From Yamagishiella unicocca (lineage: Eukaryota > Chlorophyta > Chlorophyceae > Chlamydomonadales > Volvocaceae), in assembly GCA_003116995.1 (NCBI GenBank), contig BDSL01000030.1, forward strand, positions 62,001 to 126,000: 64,000 nt of DNA. The letters are read 5' to 3'. Below, in pieces: positions 46,601 through 57,500 of this stretch (within the stretch, counting starts at the first letter, position 1; the number at the start of each line of letters is the position of its first letter). The notes beneath the pieces were generated by a model, which was given only the letters and a program-made list of their open reading frames with translations, did no database searches and was not told where the DNA came from. The translations under genes were made by a program, and so were the position numbers.

Positions 46601-48380
46601 GATAAGGGCCATAGGCGGATGACCACATCGCTTTCCGCGAACATTTCGTTCCATCGCGCCATGCGAACCCCTATTCGTCCAGTTCTTAAAGCAGCCAGGT
46701 CTACACACCACACAGCCGATAGACCGCAACGACTCCCGACAACTTGCCAGCTCTGCACCTTAGACGATCACAACGCCAGCACCTAATATGGCACCGTTTT
46801 AAGGATACGTGCTATCTCTTCACAGGTCCCGGACGCTGCACCTTCTTAGATGCGTGCCTTGCCACGGCATGCACCACGACGCTATATCATGATGAACGAT
46901 TGCGCAAGTACGCGTTAAGCGCAACATAGCTTGAGGTCATGTTGCGGTGTGTGCAATCCAAGAGGCCACCTCTAGGATGATATGCCCCGGTTTGGGACAA
47001 GCACAGCGGTAGGATCACAGCAGAGCGCCGCATCATACTTTGCCCTGAGTCTTTGGTCGTCGCCTTTATGATAAGACTCGGGAACTGCCAAACGCCAGAA
47101 TGAATGACGACACTGCCCCACGGGCTGCAGCAGTGTTCCCCGCTATCTAACCAAACAATGCCCATTTTTGTTGCTGAGGACCGGCTCGGTTGCCCACTAG
47201 TTTTGGTCAGGTTGGGGGTAAGTGCGACGTGTTATGACTGGTGTCGACCAGCTTTCATGCCAACCGCAATGCCTGACTCTGGAAGCACGTTGCATCATGC
47301 CCATAAATACGTGCGAAACCCACCCTTCAGCACACCACTTGCCCATGATTCACCCACCGGACAGGATCAGGAAGTCCTCGACTCCCTCGCGAACAGCCTC
47401 CTCAAAGAGCCACATGTACTGGCGCACGGCGTCAGCAGTGCCCTGGAACCAGCTCTTGTTTGCGCTGGACTGCGAGGCAGCCAGCACCTCCACGAAGCCG
47501 CGGGTGTTGTAGCCGCCAACCGACGAGTTCTGCAGTGGCAAAGCTCATAATCAAACCCCGATGCAATGCATAGGCGGAAGCAAGAGAAAGATCGTCGGCA
47601 GTGGAATCGCAATCGTCGGGACGGACATAGCGCACTGTAAAAGTATGGGCGATTGACGCTAGATGCCGAGACCAAAGATCGCGGAAACGACTCACGTAGG
47701 CCTGGGAAAGGTGGCGGTTCAGCGACGCCGAGTTGAACTGGGTCAGGCAGTAAATCTTGGTGACATTGCTGTTCAGGCAGTTGCTGACAGGAATGTCGAT
47801 CAGGCGGTAGTTAGCGCCAAGAGGCACAGCCGGCTTGGCGCGCTTCTTCGTCAAAGGGTACAGGCGCGTGCCCGCGCCACCACCGAGAATGATGCCCAGC
47901 ACCGTCTGCGATGGCCCAAATGGCGGGAGGGTAAGCGACGACGCCCCCATTTGCGCGACACATCATTGCCAACCAACCTTGCTGATGTCACCAGCATAGT
48001 CGAAAGTGCCAGGAGTCGGAGCCGAGGCGGACACGCCGTTCGCGACCTTCTCCTCCACGGAGGTGGAGACGGCTTGAGCCCGGACGACCTGTGTCAGCGA
48101 AAGATTCCCGTAAGGTTCTGATCGCAACCTAGGATGCCCTGAAAAGATCGAAAGACGTACCTGAGCCTGACGAGAGGCAACGCGTGCCTTGGCGCTCACG
48201 GCCTTCCGCACAACCGAGCCTGCAAGACGCGAGCAGAGGTGGTTGAGCTAGCGCTCTGTGCTACAACCGCGTTGCAATTCTTCACGTGCAACTACATAGA
48301 GCATGCGCACCATGGGGGCAGACAAAAGTCTGGGACCCCAGCTTGCGAGCCTGCATCTGCTGGACGTTCATGACGTTCAT
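43677..48380 (-). CDS. STA6: ADP-glucose pyrophosphorylase small subunit, plastid
   Basis: Catalyses glucose-1-phosphate + ATP to ADP-glucose, the committed step of starch synthesis in the chloroplast. Exons in transcript order: 48219-48161, 48088-47978, 47905-47696, 47529-47358, 46327-46099, 44717-44469, 44268-43983, 43835-43677, all in phase. A first exon from 48380 ([14 protein letters not shown]) fits a transit peptide and would join as KLGSVVRK, but its donor reads GG instead of GT. Hallmarks: [42 protein letters not shown] (catalytic Asp), [21 protein letters not shown], then the beta-helix ending IPAGTII. About 500 aa, family length. The order [19 protein letters not shown] and the retained lysines mark the catalytic small subunit. 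No Cys precedes TVLGIILGG, unlike the plant redox Cys. Two introns exceed 1 kb. Confidence 0.93.
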
Positions 48381-48567
48381 TGATCGTTGCTTGGGCCCGC
48401 AGGGCGTTGTCTACACGTCAGACCCTACCCTCGGTTATGACTCTAGACTATTACAGAGTAAAGCAAACTGTTGAACCTTACAGGGTGAGACCTCCCAGCG
48501 ATGTGGATAAGTGCGTCGTACTGCGTCACGGCCGATAACACAGAACCATCCCAAGAGATAACATTTA

Positions 48568-48575
48568 CATTTATA
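48568..48575 (-). promoter_or_regulatory. Candidate TATA box of the AGPase gene
   Basis: TATAAATG on the - strand, about 190 nt before the candidate start codon at 48380. Motif and position only. Confidence 0.3.
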
Positions 48576-49656
48576 TGAATGGCTACAAGAATGAACTGTT
48601 GCCAGCAATCACCAGACGGGCAACGACGCGCGTCGGCCAGGAACAATATCAGTACCCGGAATCGTGCCGCCCCTTCCAACACCCTGATCACAGGGCCATC
48701 CGTGGATCAATTTCAAGCGCATCAGGCGTATGCAACTGAACTCAGCCGAAAGCATTGCCACAAAGTGCCGGCCCTTGGGCCATGTCATCCCCTCCTCAGC
48801 GGTCCCTATCGACTCTGCAGAAATCGCATCAGCTGATCCCATAGGCTTGGACCCAATTTTTGGGCTGTTTCCGTCATCATCAGCAGCATGGGCGCTTCTA
48901 CACCTGTCCTGCCGGACATGGTTAGTCCACACACTTGACCGTTACGGTTTACCTGCGGCAAAAAGTGATATCAAAAGAGGACGTCATTCCCCTATCTAAA
49001 TAAAACGGGGCAAGTCCACGTGGGCACATGTGTCCAAGACCGGTGTCCAAGGTCGGTTGTCAAAAGGCCGGGCGGTCCGGTCAGGATGCATGGGTGCACT
49101 CCGGGAAGATCGCATGCAGCTCCCGGTTAGAAAGAATGTCGGCTGCATGCATGTACAGATTTATGCCATCTTGCCATGTGCCTGCTACCGCTCGTTGCGT
49201 AGGACGGCTGCCCTCACGCTTGGCCAGCACAAAAGACAGGACGCTGCATAGCACACCACGACGTACGACCCAACGAACGGACATTGGTGGTGGGCCAGTA
49301 GGTGCGGCAATGCCATGGCGGAGGTGTATTCTCATCCGCTTTATGTGTATCCAATGCACAGCCTGCCGACATGGAGGAAGTGGGGTTCTGCCCAAGGTTG
49401 GGCCGATGTGGGGCGATGCGCCCGAGAACCCTCCAACCTTTTCAAGAGCGTTGCACCTGGAGAGGCGCCCCGGCCATCACTGGTCTCGGCGGCACTCACC
49501 CTACCCAGCACCGCGACGCCCCGAGGCCGTTTGCTTCATGGATACCGCTCGCAGCCGCACGCTTGCCGGCTTGCACTCCGGACGTTTCTCGGGGCGCAGT
49601 TCCTTTAACGCATCCCGTACTACACGCGACTCAAACGTTTTCCCTTGCGCGGCAGC

Positions 49657-49749
49657 GAAGCGCGTTTTGCGCTTCCGGCCCTAGCTTTAACGCTTCACTA
49701 GTGAAGGGGCGGGCCCGCGGGCCCCGGCCCGCCAATGGCCCCGGCCATT
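49657..49749. repeat. Cluster of GC-rich palindromes
   Basis: Within 93 bp: a stem-loop GAAGCGC-GTTTT-GCGCTTC (49657-49675), perfect palindromes CTTCACTAGTGAAG (49693-49706) and GGGCCCGCGGGCCC (49711-49724), and near-palindrome AATGGCCCCGGCCATT (49734-49749). The arrangement resembles palindromic elements reported from Volvox organelle DNA, as I recall them. It lies just past the RRP42 poly(A) signal. Confidence 0.75.
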
Positions 49750-49815
49750 GTTAGCATGTATTCGCGCATGCCGCACACTCCTGCTCCTGACGATGAATGA
49801 AACATGCTACCGTGC

Positions 49816-49820
49816 TTACA
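49816..49820 (-). terminator. Candidate TGTAA poly(A) signal of RRP42
   Basis: TTACA on the + strand, 54 nt beyond the stop codon at 49874. Confidence 0.45.
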
Positions 49821-49873
49821 TTGTATGGCCAATGCGATAGCTACCGGCAGCACGACCAACCTCCATCTCAAAC

Positions 49874-52800
49874 CTAAATTGTAGACGTCCCAACACTACT
49901 CATCGGGTGGTGGGTTTCCTGAAAGATTAGGTTGTTCCACGCGCTCACCTCTTGCCCCATTGTTTTCCCGTTGCTTCCGTGTTTATCCGGTCCTTGCCTC
50001 ATTCCCACGTCACACTCACCGCCACGTGCGTAGCGCTCGTCGCACAGCGCTCCTCCTGAGCCGTCAGATCCACCACGCACTGCGAGCCGACCTGCTCGAG
50101 GGTTTTCAGGGGGAACAAAACCAAAAACGACTTTGTGGGAGAAACCGTACACGAAATTCAGGTGGTTACTGCTGAACACGGCAAGCTTTACGTAAGAAAA
50201 TGGGTTGAGAAGGAGGGGCGGTGGTGTACGTGGAGGAAGGGGTTGAGAGGAAACCCGCTGAAGTGTGTTTGGGTTACTGAGTGGTGGACGTGATCAACAC
50301 GGACTGCATGCACCGGTGGGGCCTCATGTGATGCGGAAGTGGGGCGCGGCAGGGGAAGCATTTGGTGGCCTGGAGGCTGGCCAGGCGGGAGTTGCTTGCC
50401 ATGGGAGGGAAGCCGCCTACCACCGGGGTGTGGTATTCCACGTGCCCCTTCCCCTGGGTCCTGCCCCCGGCCGGCCGCCAGGCCCCGTTATCTACTTCTC
50501 CTCTGCCGTGTCCACGGGTTCCTTTCTACCCCCCTCCTCAGGACGCATTCGCTGCTGCCAAGCTGAGGAGAACCCATAACCTCTGGATTCAGCAGCTACG
50601 GTGCCCGGGGGGCCGGGGTATACTGGCCCCATTCAATCTTTGCGCTTGTTGGCTGTTGCTACCTGCCGCACTCCCACCTGCGACGCAGTCACCACCAGCG
50701 GCACCCCGGACACGTCCAGCCGCCACGCCGCCCCCGGGCTGTCGTCTAGCTCAATCTCCTCCTCGCCGGCAGCGTCGGTCACCACTTCCACCTGCGAGCC
50801 AGCCGGGGGAGAAGCGTGAGTGCCGGCAGGGAGTGCCGTCAGAGGCAGGTGGGAGGGAGGGAGGGAGGGAGGGCGGGAGGGAGGGGAAGGGGGACGGGGA
50901 GAGGCGAACGCCCACCCCACGGGTACAGGTCCAGCAGACAGCGAGGACCTGGCGTGAGCTGGTGGAAAGCGGAGGGGTGCAGTGCGCGGGATGATTGAGC
51001 ACAACACGCCCGCTCCTGCGGTGTTCTTGCACAGCGAGGTGACATCAGCCCCCGGATTGGCCGTGCACCTCGGCCGCGCTGTTCCTCTCTCTAGTTGCCG
51101 TACTCTGCTTTGCCCTGACCAGTCCTCTGGCCCCCGGACCAGCGTGTCCCGCTTCAGCCGCCCCCTTCCCTTTCTGGTTTCGGTTGACAGGCTTCCTCTG
51201 TGGCTGCCTCGCCGCCACCCTACCTTGGGCACCCTGGTGTCCCTCAGCGCAGCCAACGTGGCCGCACTGACCGCCCCCATCACGTTGCCGTCGTCGTTGA
51301 GAACCAGTGCGTCAACGTACAGCAGCCAGGCGGTCTTGCCGGACAAGATGCAGAGCTTCGTCAGGTCCAGGCCAGAGGTGGGTGCGGCGCCTGCGGGGAG
51401 AGGGGTGGGTGGGTGGGTGGGTCGGTTGGGGTTGGGGATGGATTGGGGTTGGGTTGGGTTGGGGTTGGAGGTGGGGTTGGAGGTGGGGTTGGAGGTGGGG
51501 TTGGGGGTGGGTTGGGGAGGAGTCCGCGAGGGGCCGTGGACGGTGCGAGGCGGTGCGGGTGGGAGGAGGGTAGATGCGGAATGGGTGAGGCTGGGGGCCG
51601 CCCTTATGCCAAACACGGACCGTTTTCAGCTCGCCACTGATACCCCCGGATGAGTCAGCAGCTTGGTAGAGTGACAATCTCTAATGCGGCGGGAGAAGGA
51701 GTGTGTGGCTAAGTAGGTGCCGGTAGCTGCATGATGGAGGCGCGTGTTTGGCGGCAACTGGAGTCAGAATCAGATCTCCCTTCATGATCTCCCTTTTCCT
51801 CCCTTGGTTGCAGCCCCGACGCAGCTCGTGGCCCAGCTCCGTTCCCACGCCCCACAGTGTCACGACAACGGCATCCGCGGCATTGACGTAGGCGTGGACT
51901 TCGGAGGGAGCACCGCACTCCCCGCGCCAGGTCATCCACGAGTCACGCACTACGGTGTACGCTACGCAGCTTGAATGGGGACCCAATCCCACCGTTGGAT
52001 GGGATCTCGCCACATCGGCCCCTCCCTGCCCCACCCCGCCCTCTTCAACCGCTCACCGCCTCCCCCGCCCCGGCCGCCCGGCGCCAGGCTCGCCTCGACG
52101 GCTGCTGCGATCTGCTCGCCGTAGGTCTCACCGAAGCGGCCCTGCGGGGAGCAGGTGGAGTGAGGGGCCGGAGATACTGGTGCTAAACACCACTATCTCT
52201 GTGTGACCTGGTACAGGCGGGCACGTGCTGCGATCATATGTCGCGATGTGCGACCCCGACAGCTCTGGCTCCAAGTCAGGTCGCGGCCGATGGCTTGACC
52301 CAAATTCCGACGCACCGCGGATGGGAAGGCGGGCAGGCATACAGGCACCAGTGCTGACAACGCTCGTGGCACTCGCTGAGCCAGCTTCATTACGGGAAAC
52401 CTGGCTCGGGTCGCCTCGCACGTCGTTGCTGACCAGCGAACCCCGGGGCCCCGCATGTTGAGCGCAGGGATGCCCGCTGCAACGTGCCGATCATGGCGGC
52501 CAGAGATCGCGTATCTACGTGCCATAAGTTCCCTATTGGGTTGCACCCGCGCAGCTTCATTGCCTCTCGTCTCCTGCGCTGTTGCCCGCCCGTCGTTGAG
52601 AGCCAGCAAGGGTGCATCCTGGACTGCGAAACCTCCAATAAACCCCACTTCTAAACGCATCACGCCATCCGTGTGGTAGCACCCTCAGGCTTGCCTGCTT
52701 CGAGCGGCCCCACAAGTGTTTGGTGGCCCGGCTGCCCCAGTCACTAGCCACCCAGAACCCTCAACCACCGGACCAACGCGAGAAACCAGCAAGTGATAAC

Positions 52801-53164
52801 TCACCTTGTAGACGGGGGAAGCGCACGGGGAAAACTCCACTGTCACCTGCAGCCGGCCCTGGTTCGGCGCCGAAGAGGACGGCGACCCCACCTCCACCTG
52901 CGACGGCGGGCAGCAAGACATATCATCGCAGGAAAGGGAGAAATAAGCCATTCCCCCCATCACACAATGCCGCGCCGCCCCACTTGCCTTGACGCCCACC
53001 AGGACATCCGTGGCGCCCATATGCAGGCGTGCAGAGCCAGCGGCCTGCGCGATGACACCCAGCTCCAGCTCCACTGGTCGCATGTCGTGGCAGCTGCGGC
53101 CATCTAATCGAATGTCATTTTCTATACTGAGCTGACAGAATGCTGCCTCGCCCGCGCTTGCCAT
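49874..53164 (-). CDS. RRP42: Exosome core subunit RRP42/EXOSC7 (RNase PH-like)
   Basis: Exons in transcript order: 53164-52988, 52897-52805, 52141-52057, 51390-51224, 50791-50678, 50091-50020, 49918-49874; 250 aa, all in phase. Part of the hexameric RNase PH ring of the RNA exosome, which processes and degrades RNA in nucleus and cytosol; this subunit is structural in eukaryotes. Matches to the family: NDIRLDGR, GSARLHMGATDVLVGVKVE, GRFGETYGEQIAAAVEASL, TKLCILSGKTAWLLYVDALV, IELDDSPGAAWRLDVSGVP and CVVDLTAQEE. Intron 1 has a GC donor (AAG/GCAAGT), confirmed because the join gives VGVKVEVG, aligned to the family. The final exon encodes only ETHHPMSSVGTSTI, so about 30-45 residues usual at the family C-terminus are missing; the last exon may be misassigned. 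Confidence 0.88.
50855..50895. repeat. (GGGA)n G-rich tract in RRP42 intron
   Basis: GGGAGGGAGGGAGGGAGGGC-type sequence in the intron between exons 51224 and 50791; able to form G-quadruplexes on the + (non-template for RNA) strand. Confidence 0.8.
51404..51522. repeat. GGGTTGGGGTTGG-type G-rich tract in RRP42 intron
   Basis: GGGT runs followed by degenerate GGGGTTGGAGGTG units upstream of exon 51390. Telomere-like in look but irregular; strong G-quadruplex potential. Confidence 0.8.
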
Positions 53165-53344
53165 GGGGACTGTCGGTCAGAGGTGGCGGCTTTGCTCCGA
53201 CAGGAGCAACCTATAATGGTATCTCTACGACAATGATTACTATCCTGATACTAATCTAGGAGAACGAGATTGTTTGGGTGGCAAAAAAACAGTGAAGGCG
53301 GGCTGCCTGTTTCTGAGCGTGAAGCAGTGTTAGGCTGGTACCGG

Positions 53345-53352
53345 TATAAAAG
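53345..53352 (+). promoter_or_regulatory. TATA box (TATAAAAG)
   Basis: A perfect TATAAAAG lies 266 nt before the ATG at 53618, in the 453-nt spacer between the divergent RRP42 and small membrane protein genes. It supports transcription of the latter. Confidence 0.45.
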
Positions 53353-53617
53353 TGATTATTGACTTTGTACGTTGCACATAAATACGCAACCTCGAAGTCC
53401 AGGTCTCATGAAGGTCACGAAGTGATTCATTACCGCGGTATTGACAGCGCAGAAGCTAGGAATTTCCTACCCAGCACACGCGCAACAAGCACGCCATTTG
53501 GGTAAATTACGGTTAGCAATGGGAGACGGATAGGTATTGGACCCTTTGTGAATAAGTGACCCGCCGGTTCGGTACCCCCATATCCTCAAGAATTCGGAAC
53601 AGGGCCTAGCAGCAGGC

Positions 53618-54146
53618 ATGGACATGCCGCAGTTCACAGTAACTCCTGCCTCGTCAAGTGAACCGCGTCTTATTACCGATGGAGCAGGTCCCCGGGGGAC
53701 GACTGCGGTGGCGGCCACGCTTCCGCCGTGGCTGCCAGCGGCCTTCAGCTTTGCCATATATCTTTGTTACGGTCCACAGGAAGCCTTCCTAATTACATCT
53801 GCAATGGTAATCCTGACCTACGCCTGTGGCCTGCTCGCCGTCAGCCTTCCGGTGAGCCGTGGCAGATGCCGGCCTTTGTCGCGTCGCTTTGTAGACGGAA
53901 GACCCCGCGGCCAATCCATCGCAGTCCGTGTTGTTATGCGACTTGAACGAGGCTCTCGTGTCTAGCCGAAATCCTGTCAGACTTCAATAGCTTAAATCCT
54001 TCCCCGACGTGGCCATCGTTTACCGGAAAAATGCGCCGCAGGTGCAGCTCGTGCTTTCATTTTGCGCCGCAGCGGCTATAATTGGTCTGCAGCAGTTACG
54101 GCGCCGCTGGCGGGGGCCGCGACCAGGGCAGCACGAAGCCCTGTAA
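53618..54146 (+). CDS. Small membrane protein, about 112 aa, unrecognised
   Basis: Exon 53618-53851 (MDMPQFTVTPASSSEP start) ends at CCG/GTGAGC, and exon 54042-54146 follows a CGCCGCAG acceptor, in phase, ending in TAA. The first ~37 residues are polar. Then come about three hydrophobic segments: LPAAFSFAIYLCYG, AFLITSAMVILTYACGLLAV and VQLVLSFCAAAAIIGL. A basic end (QQLRRRWRG) follows, which would favour a cytosolic or matrix C-terminus. The join places hydrophobic sequence on both sides of the intron, which supports it. A TATAAAAG is found upstream. Function is unknown; a small organelle or ER membrane subunit is possible. Confidence 0.6.
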
Positions 54147-54562
54147 GTGCGGGGCCATTGCGACTGGAACCTCACTTGCTGGAGCAGAGCAGGACCCTGA
54201 TCCCGGTATTTGTTGGTTTGATGCTCGGTGGTGTCCGGACGCAACACCGAATGTTGCATAGGTGCCCATCTCTACCTGGAAAGGACCAGGACCCCTGTTA
54301 GGGTTTGTTTTAGGACGGAGGTATCTGGTAGCGTAGACTAGGCTCTTTGTCCTTCATATTCAAGGTGGTAAGAGAGATCCATACGAAGGGTACGGTGATG
54401 CCGGTACTTGTGTGATCCTTCACGATAACCCCTCCTGACCCACATCACCCACCGCCTTCATTCAGGCCGGCACCACCCGCAGTAGGAGCGGCGCCAGCCG
54501 AACGTGTAGCCATTGAAGGCCCCCAACCGACAGGCAGCCAGCTAGCCCAACAGCCCGACGCC

Positions 54563-57500
54563 ATGGGCAACCGGATCAGCACCACTGCCGCCCCCGCCGG
54601 CCCATCCACGGACCCCAACCCCGCTGCTGCCACGGGCAGCCACAACAATGTGTGGAATGCTGCTGCCATCGCACTGCCACCCGGAGAGCCCTGCACGGGC
54701 CCTCCAGTGCCCGCTGCCACACGACCGCCCATCGAGCAGCGGACGTACGTCCACGGACGGCCCCGGCCGCAGGTACCGCACGGCGACCGGGTTCCACTGA
54801 CCCGTGGGTCACTGAACGTCGGACTTGCTGACGCCAACCCCCACGAGGCCATGCTCTCTTCCATGGCGCGTACAGCGGCCTGGGCCGCGGCGGCGACGAC
54901 GGAAGGGGCGGGAGCTGCAGCTGACGCCTACCCGAGCAGAGAAGAGCGCGGTAGCTGGAGCGGCGGCGGCGACGGCGGCGGCGGTGGCGGCGGTGGCGGC
55001 GGTGGCGGTGGTGGTGGCGGCGGCGGCGGTGGATACTACGCCGCCGTCGGTGGGCGAGGCAGCAGGCTTGGGGTCAGCAACGGTGCTGCAAGCGGCGGCG
55101 GAAGCCATTGCGGCCCGAGCGACTGGGCGCAGCTGCCGCTGACGGCATTTTCCGAGGTGGTGCGGCTGGTGGGCGACTTGGAGCGCCGGTGGGTGCGTCC
55201 TGTTTGCTGTCAGAGGGTTAAGTCAGGGAGGGCCCGGAACCTCCACCGTCCTAACTCCCTACTGCGCTTATCGGCAGTGGTTGATGGATGATGTCGGTCC
55301 TTCGCTGCCATTATGCTCAAACGCGCCATCCCTACCGACCGCCACCCCCAGGAGCATCCGCCTGGTGTGCCGCGAGTGGCTCGCGGCCGCCGGCGCCTGC
55401 ACCACCCACCTGGCCCCGCCCCGGGGAGCTCTGCGCCACCTGGACGCCTTGGCGGCCGCCTTCCCGCTGCTAACCTCCCTGGACCTGTCGGCCTGCCTAC
55501 ACGTGGGTCAGGCCGTGGGGGACGGAGTGGGAGCTCCAGGTTGGGGTGCACGGAGGGAAGCTTGGAAGCGTTGGATACGTGGGTTTCGAGACGTGGGAAG
55601 CGAAGGCCGGAACAATCCGTCCGGGCACGCCACCCAACGATTACATGTGTACAAAGCCGGCCACCATTACGCACTCTTATGCCACCTCACAGCCTCGCCC
55701 CTGCCCCCCGCACCGTCCCCGCCCCCGCCCTCCGACCTGCCCTCGCTCCCTCGCGTCCGATCATCTACCCACCGCCTCGCTGGGGAGCGAACTCCAGCAT
55801 GTGACCCAGGCCCGCCTGCGCCACCTGGTGGCCATGCGCCACCTGGCCGCCCTCACGCTAGGCTGTCCCGGCCCCGGCCCTGGATCCGGATTCGCGCCAG
55901 GATTCCCGCTAGGATCCGCGCCAGGATCCAGGAATCTTCGCTGCCCAGTTGACAGTGGAGCTGCTGCGGCGGTGACGGACGGCTGCGTGCGGGAGCTGCT
56001 GTCGCTGGCAAGGGCGCCAGCCAACGGGGCGGCGGGCGCGGGGCCAGGGCCAGGGCCGAGCGCGGGGCTGGGGGCCCGGGCGGGGTCGGCGGCGGGCCTG
56101 GGGCTTCGGGTACTCAGCCTGGCTCAGTGCGTGCACGTCAGCGATGCAGGTGGGTTGACAGTTGGTCGGTTGGTTGATGGGTGGGGCGGGCGACATCGCA
56201 ATTTGTTAATGGCATGGAAGGAGGGACAGGACGGGGCTAGGTCCCGGTGAGTTAGGTGAGCGAGGGACAGCATTGAGCAGGGCGTGTTTTTGAGCAGGCT
56301 GTCATGGGTCATGTCATGTGTTTTTGCCCCCTCCGAAGCATCGAACCGCCACTCTGCCCCTTCACCCCGTTCTCCCGCAATCCGCTCCCTGGACCCCCAG
56401 GCATCATGCCCCTGGTGCACCTCACCACCCTGGCCTCCCTGGACCTGACCGGCTGCGTGTCCATCACCGATGTCGGCATCATGATGCTGGCCCGCCTGCC
56501 TGCCCTGGCCTCCCTGGAGCTCGCGTGGTGCCTCAAGGCAAGGCGATGGGGGGCTGTGCGGGCGGCTGAAGCGGCGGTTGTCGGTTGTCGGGTGTGAGGG
56601 GGCTTCCGTGTGGCCTACTGCGCCCGTGTGCCTTTAGTACCTGCCTGCGACACCGCAAACACCCCTACCGCTGCTATGTGCCCTGCCTTGACCAGGTCTC
56701 CAACGCCGGCCTGCGCGCCCTAGCGGTTCTTCCCAGCCTCACGCACCTCAGCATTTCCGGCTGCCCGCTGGTTAGCGAGGCGGGTGTGCGCGGTCTGTCC
56801 GCAATCACCTCGCTGCGCAGCATCGACCTCACCCACCTGGGGCACGCCAGGGTCGCAGTCACCGACGCCGCCCTCTCGTCGCTAGCAGCTCAGCTGGACC
56901 TCACTCGCCTAGCGCTGGGCGGCGGCGGCGCCAGCGGCGGAGGTGGTGGTGGAGGAGGCGGCAGCGGCAGCGCCCGCGTCAGTGACGCCGGCCTGACGGC
57001 GGTGGCGGAGGCGTGTCCCCGCCTGGCGGCCGTGACGCTGCTGGCGCTGCAGGATGTGACAGACGCGGGCGTGGCGGCGCTGACGGGGGCCCTGACGGCG
57101 CTGACGTCACTGACGCTTCGAGGATGCGGGCCGGGCGTGACACGGGGGTGCGTGGCGGCGGTGGCGGCGGCGGCGGCGAGGCGGCCTCGGCCTGGCGGCG
57201 GCGACGGCGGCGGCGGCATGGCTGAGCTGAGCCTCTTATACAACCCCTGCTTGGACCTGGTGGATGAGGACGTCGGCCGCCTGTTGTCGCTCCCGCCGCC
57301 GCGGCCACCGCCGCCGCCGCGCCAGGCCCAGAGGACAGCAGCTGCTGGTGCGGATGACCTGCAGGGCGCCGAAGCAGGCGCGAGCAGGCAAGGCGGCCGC
57401 AGTAGCTGGGGCGGCTGCGGGATGGTCAGCCTGGGGCTGGGTGGCTCGTTGCGGGTACCAATGCCGGGCCAGCCGATGCCGGCCCCGGGCCCCGGCCCCG

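Larger units (their letters stand above)
48381..49815. other. Intergenic between AGPase 5' end and RRP42 3' end
   Basis: No supported gene. Open frames on both strands are short and lack splice logic. The right end carries the palindrome cluster described separately. Confidence 0.5.

Noticed and set aside
51404..51522. Interstitial telomere repeat
   Set aside because: Units are irregular GGGTT/GGGGTTGGAGG and do not match the algal TTTTAGGG repeat.
51681..52034. Protein-like minus-strand frame with WMTWRGECGAPSEVHAYV
   Set aside because: It falls in an RRP42 intron; exons 52057 and 51390 join in phase and align to the family without it.
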